In this document: positions 10,866 through 20,002 of the stretch, piece by piece
How positions within the stretch are numbered: the first letter of the stretch is position 1
Layout of the letters: the number at the start of each line of letters is the position of its first letter
Assembly: GCF_004664715.2 (NCBI RefSeq)
Contig: NC_051079.1
Span: 55,453,660-55,517,659, forward strand
Direction: 5' to 3'
Source: Peromyscus leucopus
Lineage: Eukaryota; Chordata; Mammalia; Rodentia; Cricetidae
Length of the DNA: 64,000 nucleotides
Position numbers and translations under genes: made by a program
The notes under the pieces: model-generated
Database searches by the model: none
What the model was told of the DNA's origin: nothing
The model's input: the letters and a program-made list of their open reading frames with translations, nothing else

Positions 10866-13110
10866 TGTTGTTAAGATCTTGTTTGTACAGTGAGAGGCTG
10901 GGGAGAGCCTGGTGGCTCCTTGGGCTTCTCCTTGAGTTAAGCGATTGTGTCTTCAAGGATCTTGCTCTGTGAGGCTGATGGCAAAGGAAACCGTGCCATA
11001 AGGACCGTTCTCGTACCATCCCTGCCTGCCACAGGCTTGCTCTGAGGAGTGACCTGGCACTCCAGGAGCTACTGGGAGCTGTGGATTCTAACAGCATGGT
11101 CCAGATGATCCACCCTTGTCCAGGTGAGGACGTCAGGTGAGACCTGACCTGAAGTGATTGGCATTCTTTTTTGTTTCTGGGCTAGGAACTAGAGACAGAG
11201 CCCTCTAACTGGATGGAAGTTATCTATCATGAAAGTAGGCAGAAGAAATTCTCAAAAATGTCTTTGTTGGATTTGTGCCCTTTATGTGTTACCTCTAGCT
11301 TTTCCTTACTTAGCTCAACAGGAAGAGTATTGGACTTTCCTATGCTGTGCAGGTTTCTTTTTCCCCCACTGAACATGAAGTGCTCTGGGATGCAACAAAA
11401 GCAAAATCTTCTCTATTTTACTTTGCATGCGGCTGCCTATTATAAGCTGACTTTTTTCTTCTTCTTAGAAAAAGGGTAGACAGGTGAGCGGATATATAGA
11501 TGTGGAACCAGATCCATCCCAGCTCTGGGAAGCAGTGTCTGAGAGGAAAGAACTTAGACCCCACCTGTCTGGCCTCACACTTCTCTGAAGTGTGCGGTAA
11601 AGGTGCATTGTTCGTGAGGAGCCAAGAGGGATCCCACATAAGGATGCCCGGGGAGAGGCCTGCACACAGCAGCCACACCATGACTCGTGGCTGCACTGGG
11701 GTTTTAGCTGTGGAAATACATGTTAAGGAAATGGACGCCTGGGATGCTTAGGAAACACACTGTCACCAGTACTCACAGGCCTTAGCCTCTGCTTTGGCTG
11801 TGGGGATTGCAGAGTTTCTCAGCAGAGTGTTGGCATGAGGATGGCTGCTTGCAGCTATGATGGGACATTCGTGTTCCACACTGGGACAGGTCCCCGGTGC
11901 TGGTGGTGTTGGGTCAGAGTACTCGAGATGTTAATCTAACGAGTTTAGCCTGCTGAGTGCAGGGATTTGAAAGAAGAGCATCGAAGGGGGCCACTTAGAA
12001 GTTTAAACAGACACATTTTCACATCAGCCTTGTATAGGGATTTCATTAGCTCTCATTGAGTTTGCCTGAATGGCAATAGCACCCTTTAAATTCTAATTAG
12101 CTAGCGAATTAACTAGTATGAGTTCTGATTAATCAGAATGAGTTACAGGTGTTAATGATCATTGTCTGAAAGCAACTGAAAGTCCTGGTTATCTGGCTGG
12201 AGAGACTTTCAGTGATCTAGGGAGGACTCTACTGTCTTTCACGCTCTGTTCTCTACCTTTCTGAAGCCCTCACTGGGCACTGTATGGTTTGGGAACAGGA
12301 TGAAGGTGCCCTGTCTGTCTTAGGTGGTCCTGGGGGGAGCAGAGTTCAGAGCTGGTTGCTGGCAGGTCTTTATCCCTGCACACTATGGTGGGTACCCTGT
12401 GATGTGCCTCCTGCATGTGGACTGTATCTGTGATATCACACCATGGAGCCAGAGGAAGTGAGTGTAGCCATCTCACCAGGACCAGCCTCATCAGGCTCCT
12501 GGGACTGCCCCCCCCCCAGTAATGTGCTGATCCATGCCATCCACCCCATGCTAGTCATTGGGGATTTCACTCCCACTCAGCTTATGAAGCAGATTCACAA
12601 GTGTACAAATATTTCTTTGACTTTTGCTTTGTTTTAGAATAGACTGTAGACATAAATTCACTGCTTCATGACAAGAATTTTGGAGAAGTCAACTCTCAAT
12701 CCATTTCTTCTATGGGCATCCATAACTGGGGGCGTTTTGCAAAGGGTCATAGGTTCACCTACCTGTGGGACAGTGCTGATGTCCTCTGTCCCACTGAATG
12801 TGCGGCTCTCTGGTTAAGCAGGTGCTACCAGCCTAGAGGTGCTGTGTCCTGCACACCTTTATACGCTCCGTCCCTCTCGTGTGCCAATGGCCGCCCTGGG
12901 CCTTTCCTGGGGCTCTCGCAGCCTTTCTGTGGGTTCTCTCAGCTGGGAGTCGCTGTTCCCATTACTAGGTATTCTAAGAGAGTTCCTGCTTCTGCTTTCT
13001 CTGAGTGTGCTCATAGTGTATGCACACGTGCATTGGTGTGCATACGTGTGTTGACTATGTGCACAGATGTATGTGTATCTGTGCATGTATGTATGTCTAC
13101 ATAATACCGT
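10866..13110. other. Unassigned non-coding sequence with candidate regulatory core
   Basis: No repeats are recognised apart from short runs. The interval contains the palindromic TAAT cluster at 12060-12165. A TG-rich stretch (13010-13095) precedes the L1 tail on the right. Open frames up to 130 codons look random. Confidence 0.5.
12060..12165. promoter_or_regulatory. Candidate homeodomain/HNF1-type motif cluster
   Basis: Within about 75 bases there is an 18-base near-palindrome taattagctagcgaatta (12094-12111), an exact 16-base palindrome ttctgattaatcagaa (12123-12138) and a GTTAATGAT half-site like that of HNF1 at about 12152-12160. These are TAAT/ATTA cores used by homeodomain factors. 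The role is an inference and no promoter is visible beside it. Confidence 0.35.
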
Positions 13111-13120
13111 TTTCTTTCTT

Positions 13121-13161
<41 letters not shown>

Positions 13162-13830
13162 CTTTCTTTCTGGATAGCTTACTGAATTTTAAAAATTAAG
13201 TTCTTTGAGCACTTTATGTATTTTTTTATATCATATTCTTTACACTCCTCCAACTCCTCCCAGATACTTCCCCTTTCCGCCCAATTTCATGTTCTTTCTC
13301 TCTGTTAAAAAAAAAGACAAACCCATACTAAACCCCCCCCCCCCCCCGCTCCAAAAAAATCCCACAAAAAGTATGACGTCTGATTTGTGTTGGTCAGCTG
13401 CTCCCCAGCATGGGGCCTGCCCTGGAGTGTGGTTGATACATATACTCAGTGTCCCTGCATTGACGGAAACGGATTTGCCCTCTCCCAGCAGCTGTCAGTT
13501 GTGAAGAGCTTCCTGTTAGGGGCGGGTCTTTGTGCCCACTTCCCCTCCTCCATGCTGGGATTTTATCTGGTTGGAGCTTGCACAGGTCTTGTGCATGGTG
13601 TTAAAACCGCTGCGAGTTCATAGGTGCATCTGCCCAGGTGTGTCTGGAAAGAACTGTTTCCTTAAAGTTGTCCACCACCTCTAGCTCCTACAATCTCCAC
13701 CTCCCCTCCTTACATCCCCAAAGAGAGGTGTGATGCAGACATACCACCATTCGGGGTGAGTACTTCAGTCTCTCACTCTCTGCACGTTGCCCCCATTGCT
13801 TCCTAATTGTGACTCTGCCTGCCTTTCCCA
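13111..13830 (-). mobile_element. L1 3' UTR and A-tail
   Basis: A long T/TTTC tract (13111-13171) is the antisense poly(A) tail. To its right the sequence follows the antisense 3' UTR of rodent L1 (Lx-like): a cttcccctcctccatgctgg phrase, then gtgtctggaaagaactgtttcc, then tctctcactctctgcac. A C15 run lies at 13333-13347. No ORF2 portion is evident, so the copy is heavily 5'-truncated. Confidence 0.75.
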
Positions 13831-14845
13831 TAGGCCACGAGTACTGAGCAATCAGTACTGCCAACGTTCCTATTGCTAGTACCTGACTCAGTACCTGCTA
13901 CATGGTGGGTAATTGCGGAGTGTGTGGGTAAGTGAGCTCACAGCAGCAGCTTTGCGGGGCTAATGACATGTTGGGTCTAGTCTCATGTTTGTCTAGGAAA
14001 GGACTGGCTGTGTTTCATGCTGTTTGTGTCTGTAGATACCTCGAAGGATGCTAGTTTATGAAAACCCGAAGATGCGCCAGCTCAGCCCTGGTCCTAATGC
14101 TTGCTCTGTGCTTCCCTGTCATCCTTCGTGCCTACTCAGAAATTCAGGGTTCCTCTAGGATGACCTCCTGTACTGCGTTAGCAATTCTGAAGTTCATCAT
14201 TACTTAAACAAACAAAAACAAACAACCGGTTTGCTACTTGGAGACTTGAGATGGGGCCGAGATCCCCCCTGGAGGTAGATAGCAAAACCTGGGCTACACT
14301 GACCTGAGTGTATTAGAACCCAGGGCCTATCTTCAGGATAGACAGGAGCAGGGGCCAGTAGGTAAAGGCCTTGGTGCTGAAAGCTGCTGTCTGTGGTCAC
14401 GATGAGCAGCTTTACAGCTTCCTCCTCCTGGCAGAGTACCTGTGACCTAGCGGGGTGACCGGTCTAACCTCGGGATGTCTGTCAGTAGTGAAGCCTTGCT
14501 TCCCTGGCACATGATTCTGTCATCCCGCATGACCGAACATTCTGGATGTACTTTCACAAGGACCTTTGGGAAGAACATGCGGTATCCCCAAGCCTGAGTT
14601 AGATGACTACTATACTGTCAGGTGCGAGTTAACGTCTCTTCCTGTATTGAAAATAAATGCTAACTCATATACTTCGGGGTCAGGACAGGGTGGATTTCCT
14701 TATCACCAAGTGCAGTCTGTCTGTTTCTTTATACAAATTCACTTCCTTCCAGAAGTGATTTGTTGAAAACTACGGAGTCCATATATATGTATATATATCA
14801 GGGACTTAATACAATACAAACAGAGAAAGTGAGCTTAACAGGTCT
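13831..14845. other. Unassigned non-coding sequence
   Basis: No clear gene or repeat. A phrase resembling an L2/MIR end (gtacctgctacatggtgggt near 13900) is too short to call. Confidence 0.5.
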
Positions 14846-14991
14846 TTTGGTTTGAATGAGAAATGTTCCTCACAGGCTCATGGATTTGAACAGTGGGTCC
14901 CTAGTTGGTGGCACAGTTTTGGAAGATTGTAGAGCCTTTAGAGGGTGGGACCCGTTTATAGCCCATCACACTTCCTGTTTTCTCTTTCTGC

Positions 14992-15022
<31 letters not shown>

Positions 15023-15040
15023 AGTGTGATCTCCCTGCTT

Positions 15041-15098
<58 letters not shown>

Positions 15099-15227
15099 TC
15101 ATATTCCTGCTGCCAGGCCTTCCCCTGCCTTGATGGACTGTATGCTCCTCGGAACCCTTTTGCTCCTGAAGTGGCTTTTTTTGTCCGGGTGTTCTGTCTC
15201 AGCCGCAGGAAAGTAACTATGACAACA
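14846..15227 (+). mobile_element. MaLR-type LTR split by TG repeats
   Basis: The opening ggtttgaatgagaaatgttc followed by caggctcatggatttgaac and agagggtgggaccc is the sense reading of the MaLR group seen in antisense at 21899, 22446 and 38105. The close cagccgcaggaaagtaacta matches the 3' end of that group. The middle is interrupted by two TG tracts. Confidence 0.7.
14992..15097. repeat. Two (TG)n tracts
   Basis: (TG)n at 14992-15020 and a longer one at 15043-15097, separated by 22 bases of host LTR text. Both lie inside the MaLR LTR. They generate Cys-Val open frames of no meaning. Confidence 0.98.
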
Positions 15228-16052
15228 GGGCTTGGTTACAAGAAGGACGTTCTTTGGAGGCATTGACTTCCTAGAACCATTTATTTTCATGTGTCCAGGG
15301 AAGTCCACCAAAGCAGTTTTGGTTAGACAGCTAGCATTTCAAGTTCTCCCCTGTAGGAAACTTCAGACCATGGCAATGCCAGCCATCCTACCATTTGCTT
15401 TGCTGGCTTTTCCTTCTGTTGGCAAAGGGACTTGCTTTGGGGAGCTTGCAAAGAGGCTTTTAATGCTTAGGGGTGTTTTGATTTTAGGCCTGGAACTGCA
15501 TTCAGGTGATTAGTGGCATCTAGTTAAGGTAGGGCAGATGAGAGCTTTATAGACTTTATCCTGGTAGAGAAAAACTACCTGTAAATACTTACTAGTGGTT
15601 TTTATTACAGAAGTGGACTTTTTAGAATACTAATGGAGATTGGTCAAATTTTACTCTGTACCATGGTGTCGAGTCTGCGTAGTATATAGGAAAAGAAATA
15701 GGAAACACTGAAAGTATTTCTTTACTTACACTCTACTGAAAGTCATTTCCAAGCAGTTATTACAATCATCTCCAGCAGCTTAGGCCTCCCACACAGCTCT
15801 GACCTTATGGCTCCAGCCCAGTTTCTTTCAGCTGTTAAGCAATTAGCATCAAGGTCGGATCTAAATAATCTCCCTGTCTTGCTGATCGGGAGCTTTTTAT
15901 ATGGACCCTCTCTTGGCCAGTGTTTTTGGCTTCATCTGGGATCTTATACCTTTGTTGCTTTTCTTAGTTCTGCACCCCTGTTTGGGCCGTCTTTCCTACT
16001 GAGAACACTGAGGAGGTTTGTGACTGTCCCCTCCCCCACACCTCTTGGATGT
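15228..16052. other. Unassigned non-coding sequence
   Basis: No gene or recognised repeat. It borders the outer end of the minus-strand ERV LTR. Confidence 0.55.
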
Positions 16053-16512
16053 TGTTTGAATCTAAGATGGTCTTATAATAATAATAATAATAAAAAAACC
16101 CGGTACCAGATATTGGGGTGAAAACTGAAAGGCAGAGCAAGCCACAGCCAACCTTACCAACTCCACGAATCCTCTGACTGAAATCCTCTGAGTCCTCACC
16201 CCAGAGGGTCTCAGTTGAACTGCCTTAGTTCCTGGGTCCTCACGCCTTATATACCATTCTCCTCCCTGTCATCACTTCCTGGGATTAAAGCCGTGTGTGC
16301 TTCCCAGTTCTGGGATTAAAAGCCTGTGCCACCACTGCCTGGCTGTTTCCAGTGTGGCCTTGAACTCACAGAGATCCAGATGGATTTCTGCCTCCTGAGT
16401 GATAGGATTAAGGGTGTGTGCACCACTGTCTGGCCTCTACGTCTAATCCAGTGGCTGGCTCTGTGCTCTGATCCTCTGGCAAGTTTATTAGGGTACACAA
16501 TATATCACCACA
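16053..16512 (-). mobile_element. 3' LTR of an endogenous retrovirus with embedded B1-like modules
   Basis: On the minus strand the block opens TGTGGTGATATATTG and carries an AATAAA-like signal in its U5-side ATTATTATT segment. The presumed U3 holds B1-derived text (ctgggattaaagccgtgtgt near 16282, ttgaactcacagagatcc near 16360, gattaagggtgtgtgcacc near 16408). A polypurine tract adjoins at 16513, which makes this a 3' LTR. Its ends match in style the LTRs at 17915 and 39844. Confidence 0.75.
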
Positions 16513-16545
16513 TTCCCCCCCTTTTTTTGTCTAAAATAATAAAAG
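16513..16545 (-). mobile_element. ERV polypurine tract and adjoining internal sequence
   Basis: Read on the minus strand, a run of seven A then seven G then AA lies directly before the LTR TG, as required for plus-strand priming in a retrovirus. The adjoining gtctaaaataataaaag text resembles the internal 3' end of the same element. How far internal sequence continues to the right cannot be told by eye. Confidence 0.65.
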
Positions 16546-16814
16546 ACTATTCTTGATTTCCCAATCAGATCATGTATTCATGGAGAGCACTTGTGCCATT
16601 GGGGTGTCAGGGTAGGGCCCCAAGAAAAAAGAGGTGAGGAATTAAGCTTTCTCTCCCACTCTCCCGCTCTTAACCTTGGGCACATAAATAACTTCAGTGG
16701 GGTGGACATAATAACATGTCTCAAACTGTGGCAAGGAATAATGAGACAAAATATGGAGGGGGCAGTGCTCAAAGATTTACATCAACATGTGTGTGTCCCC
16801 AGTCACCCTTCCCT

Positions 16815-16848
<34 letters not shown>

Positions 16849-17107
16849 AGTCATTTATCTTCCAATCTATTGCTTCATTTCCAAACTTGAGCTGATGTTA
16901 AGATAAAGGCCCTTGTTTTTTTCCCTCTTACCTGCCTAAGCCTTTCTTTGGGTTTTGTAATTGCTAATTGACCTTTGAAATCTTTGAGCATATTTATCGA
17001 TCCACATGGATTGACGTGGTGGTTAATATTATACTCATTTACACTTACATCCGCAAGTGTGGTCACCAGAGGCTGAGATGTCCCCTCCTCCCATCCCTAT
17101 GTCATTC

Positions 17108-17185
<78 letters not shown>

Positions 17186-17556
17186 CTCTACTTCTAGCAG
17201 GCCTTCTGAATGTTTCTGTGTGGAGTTTGAGCTTTTGGCAGATTTCTGTCTTCAAGGACAGACAGAATTACTCATTTGAAAGTACAGTTTCATAAATATT
17301 GAGAAAACCTGCATCACACACCTCCTTAGCAGCTTGGCTAGGCCTTCGGGGGGAAGCAGACAGATCACACATGAACATGTGAATTGCCTGTCTGCGGTCC
17401 CTGTAACTTGACTGGGACATGCCTTCTCATACACACGAGATTCCTAGAAGGCAGAGGGACTGATTTGGTATTGACTCTCCTTTTGGAGAAGGAGAGGATT
17501 CGCCTCAGTGGGAGCTGTGAGTCAATGCATGAGGGCAAACAGAAGCATCCTTGGAG
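16546..17556. other. Unassigned or ERV-internal sequence with microsatellites
   Basis: No coding domain of a retrovirus is seen. It contains (TCTG)n at 16815-16845 and a compound (GACA)n(CA)n tract at 17111-17183. Part of 16546-16800 could be degraded internal ERV sequence. Confidence 0.5.
17111..17183. repeat. Compound (GACA)n(CA)n microsatellite
   Basis: About nine GACA units pass directly into about twenty CA units. Confidence 0.97.
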
Positions 17557-17668
17557 TGACAAGTGTGTGCAGTGTGAGGGTGACTAGTGTGTGCAGTGTG
17601 GGTGACTAGTGTGTGCAGTGTGGGTGACAAGTGTGTGCAGTGTGAGTGACAAGTGTGTGCAGTGTGGG
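17557..17668. repeat. 22-bp minisatellite, 5 copies
   Basis: Units begin tgac(a/t)agtgtgtgcagtgtg at 17557, 17581, 17603, 17625 and 17647. The first is 24 bases and the others 22. Variation is limited to a few positions. Confidence 0.93.
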
Positions 17669-17828
17669 TGTGTGGGGTGGCTCTGAGTCGAGAAGGAGCT
17701 CACCTGGGGGCTGCCCGGCTCATGAGGTGTCCACAGGACTTCCTCCAAGTCCTACCATTCCTGAGAATCTATCCATTACAGAAACAATGGGGGACGAGAC
17801 AGACAGGCAGGGGAGACTTTTCATACAC

Positions 17829-17911
17829 TGGGTGTAAGTTATGTCAATTTTGGGGGCCACCAACAGGTTTTGCTGAGTTTATTACAGCAGAAAACCCTAC
17901 TCCAACTAATT
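17829..17911 (+). repeat. ERV leader segment, left copy
   Basis: An 83-base segment starting tgggtgtaagttatgtc that recurs at 18388-18469 with two substitutions and one indel. In the right copy the segment begins inside the primer-binding site next to an LTR. Here no LTR precedes it. Confidence 0.85.
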
Positions 17912-17914
17912 GAT

Positions 17915-18373
17915 TATGGTGATACTTTATTTGTGTTGAAATGTGGTTTTATTTGTATGTTAATAAGTAAAGTTGCCTGGAGATCAGAGGTCATAGCCAT
18001 TAAGCAGAAGTCTGGCAGTGGTAGCACACACCCTTAATCTGATCACATGGAAGGCAGAGACTCTGTTGGCTGGCTGGTGACACACGCCTTTAATCCCAGT
18101 ACCAACCATAGAGACCTGGAGGTTTGTATAGACAGGCAGTGACAAGGAAGTCATGTGGCTGGGTTTATAGCCAATGAGAAGGCAGAACATAAAGTCAATA
18201 AAAAATACAGACACACAGGAAGTAGGTCTCTTTCTCAGGGGAAGGACCGCAGCGGCAGCGGGTGGTAAGAAGGTGGTCTTAGCTCTTGGCTACTGCTCTG
18301 ATCTCTGGGCTTTTAACTCTGCATTTGGCTCTGTGTTTCTTATTTAATAAGAAGGTTTAGAATTACATCTACA
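17915..18373 (+). mobile_element. ERV 5' LTR-like element
   Basis: It opens tatggtgatactttatttg, a one-base variant of the TGTGGTGATA start of related LTRs, and closes agaattacatctaca. The U3 side carries B1-like pieces (cacacgcctttaatcccag near 18085). A poly(A) signal-like ttaataagaa lies near 18344. A primer-binding-site-like motif follows, so it is a 5' LTR or an LTR still joined to its leader. Confidence 0.78.
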
Positions 18374-18391
18374 TTTGGTGCCCACATTGGG
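18374..18391 (+). other. Retroviral primer-binding site (tRNA-Lys type, degraded)
   Basis: tttggtgcccacattggg lies immediately after the LTR end. It resembles the TGGCGCCCAACGTGGGG site complementary to tRNA-Lys1,2 with a few changes. A gtaagt donor-like motif follows within ten bases. Confidence 0.7.
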
Positions 18392-18469
18392 TGTAAGTTA
18401 TGTCAATTTTGGGGGCCACCAGAAGGTTTTGCTGAGTTTATTACAGCAGAAAACCCTCTCCAACTAATT
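18388..18469 (+). repeat. ERV leader segment, right copy
   Basis: 82 bases about 96 percent identical by eye to 17829-17911. Sits in the normal position for an untranslated leader, directly after LTR and primer-binding site. Confidence 0.85.
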
Positions 18470-18494
18470 AATATTCACATGGACTTTGCCAGAT

Positions 18495-18605
18495 GCTTTC
18501 TCTAATGTCTATTATTGCCATCCTCACTTTTCAAATGTGAATCTGAGACTCAGTGAGATTAAATCATGCACCCAAGTTAATCCAGCTTCAGTGAATCAGG
18601 GCTTC
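18495..18605 (+). mobile_element. MIR SINE fragment
   Basis: The order cctcacttttcaaatgtgaa, tgagactcagtgagattaaa, tcatgcacccaagttaatcc matches the MIR core (fraction of bases conserved is modest but the order is right). Confidence 0.65.
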
Positions 18606-18613
18606 CTTCCAGC

Positions 18614-18614
<1 letters not shown>

Positions 18615-18661
<47 letters not shown>
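18615..18661. repeat. (TG)n microsatellite
   Basis: Uninterrupted TG tract of 47 bases between the MIR and the TG-rich tail of a SINE. Confidence 0.98.
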
Positions 18662-18663
<2 letters not shown>

Positions 18664-18686
18664 TTACATGTGTGTGTGAGTTTGTG

Positions 18687-19038
18687 TGTAGCTGAAAGTT
18701 TTCCTGTGTCCACCTGGTCTTGCACCTGCTCAGACCCAAGTAAACACACAGGGGCTTATATTAATTAAAACTGCTTCGCCATTAGCTCAGGCTTACCACT
18801 GACTAGCTCTTACACTTAAACCAACCCATTTCTGTTCATCTATATGTTGCCACATGTTCTGTGGCTTTACCTGTATGCCATTACATGCTGCTCCCTAGAC
18901 GGTGGGCTGGCGTCTCCTGACTCAGCCTTTCTCTTCCCAGAATTCTCCTTGTCTGCTTAGCCCGCCTATACTTCCTGCCTGGCTAATGGCCAATCAGCGT
19001 TTTATTAAACCAATGTACAAAAGCATTATTCCACAGCA
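18687..19038 (-). mobile_element. Solo LTR of an endogenous retrovirus (copy 2 of 2)
   Basis: Starts tgtagctgaaag and ends ttattccacagca on the plus strand, and aligns with 2247-2597 in the same orientation. On the minus strand it contains a TGTGTTTACTTGGGTCTGA end and a GATTGGCCATT CCAAT box. No primer-binding site or polypurine tract is attached. Flanking hexamers tttgtg and tgtgcg match only 4 of 6. Confidence 0.82.
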
Positions 19039-19216
19039 TGTGCGTGCTTGCCTGTGTAGGTGAATGTGTAGGCCAGAGGTTGCCCTCCAGTGCTGAGGTT
19101 ACAGACCTGTTCCACCACATCTGGATTTTGAAGGAATGATAGTGTCAGGGATCTGAACTCAGGTCTTCTGCACGCAGAGCAGGTACTGTGCCCACTGAGC
19201 CATCCCCCCAGCTCCC
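19039..19216 (-). mobile_element. B3/B4-type SINE, interrupted by the LTR
   Basis: tgtaggtgaatgtgtaggcc-agaggtt, then ccaccacatctgg, then ggatctgaactcaggtcttc and cactgagccatccccccagc follow the antisense of a B-type SINE with a tRNA-like head at the right. The TG-rich continuation left of 18687 looks like its tail, so the LTR landed in it. Confidence 0.8.
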
Positions 19217-19821
19217 AGTCCACATCTTTGACCTTCTCTCTCTGTCAGTGTTGCTATGGCCAGGAGGTCTCTAGGGAATCTGGACAGCAGTTTTCAATGG
19301 AGGAACAATAGATAGCGTAGGTCATTTCTACTACAAGGGGAGTGAAGTGAAATTTTTAAGGTCATCTTGCATAGGATTATGGGAAACCAGTGTGTTAAAT
19401 GCTCAGCCTGTGTCTCATGGAATGGGAATCAGGGCTCAAAGCAGCTCTTATTCTTCTTTTCTCTCTCAGGAATTACAAGGCAGGCACTGATAGATGTATG
19501 AGTGGATTCTCAAGATCAAATTAAAAATGCATCATTAAAAATGGACTCACTGTGTGAACAGAGATTGGCATGAAGGTTGGGTGTTCTTAGAGGCTAAAGT
19601 GCACGAGCAATGATAGATTCAGAGAACCCATATCATCAGAGATCTCTGCTAAGCATACTGGAGAGCTGATGGCAGCCTTCAGAGGCAGCTTTTGGCCATG
19701 CTGAGACCAAGCGGCTCTGGGATCTGTGGTATCTAGGGGTACACATACCAATACATTTCATTATTCTTGATTTGGGGACTCAACATGGTACTGGATACTG
19801 CTTCTGGAGGCTGTGGTCAGG
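19217..19821. other. Unassigned non-coding sequence
   Basis: No gene or repeat recognised. Confidence 0.55.
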
Positions 19822-19988
19822 TTTTTTTTTTTTTTTTTTTTTGTTTTTCGAGACAGGGTTTCTCTGTGTAGCTTTGCGCCTTTCCTGGGACTCACTTGGT
19901 AGCCCAGGCTGGCCTCGAACTCACAGAGATCCACCTGGCTCTGCCTCCCGAGTGCTGGGATTAAAGGCGTGCGCCACCACCGCCCGGC
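19822..19988 (-). mobile_element. Young B1 SINE, cricetid-type
   Basis: Full-length antisense B1 with a long T tract (antisense A-tail), gttttt-cgagacagggtttctctg, a gctttgcgcctttcctggga segment and an undamaged ctgggattaaaggcgtgcgc end. The sequence GTGGTCAGGTTTTT occurs on both sides (from 19813 and 19989-20002), a target-site duplication. Near-perfect consensus and intact duplication indicate a recent insertion. Confidence 0.97.
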
Positions 19989-20002
19989 GTGGTCAGGTTT
20001 TT

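Noticed and set aside
13111..13171. Pyrimidine tract as a splice-acceptor signal
   Set aside because: It is the antisense A-tail of the adjoining L1 3' UTR.
14945..15266. Cys-Val-rich and His-Thr-rich frames here and at 28404, 31244, 39585 and 61050
   Set aside because: Translations of TG/CA microsatellites.
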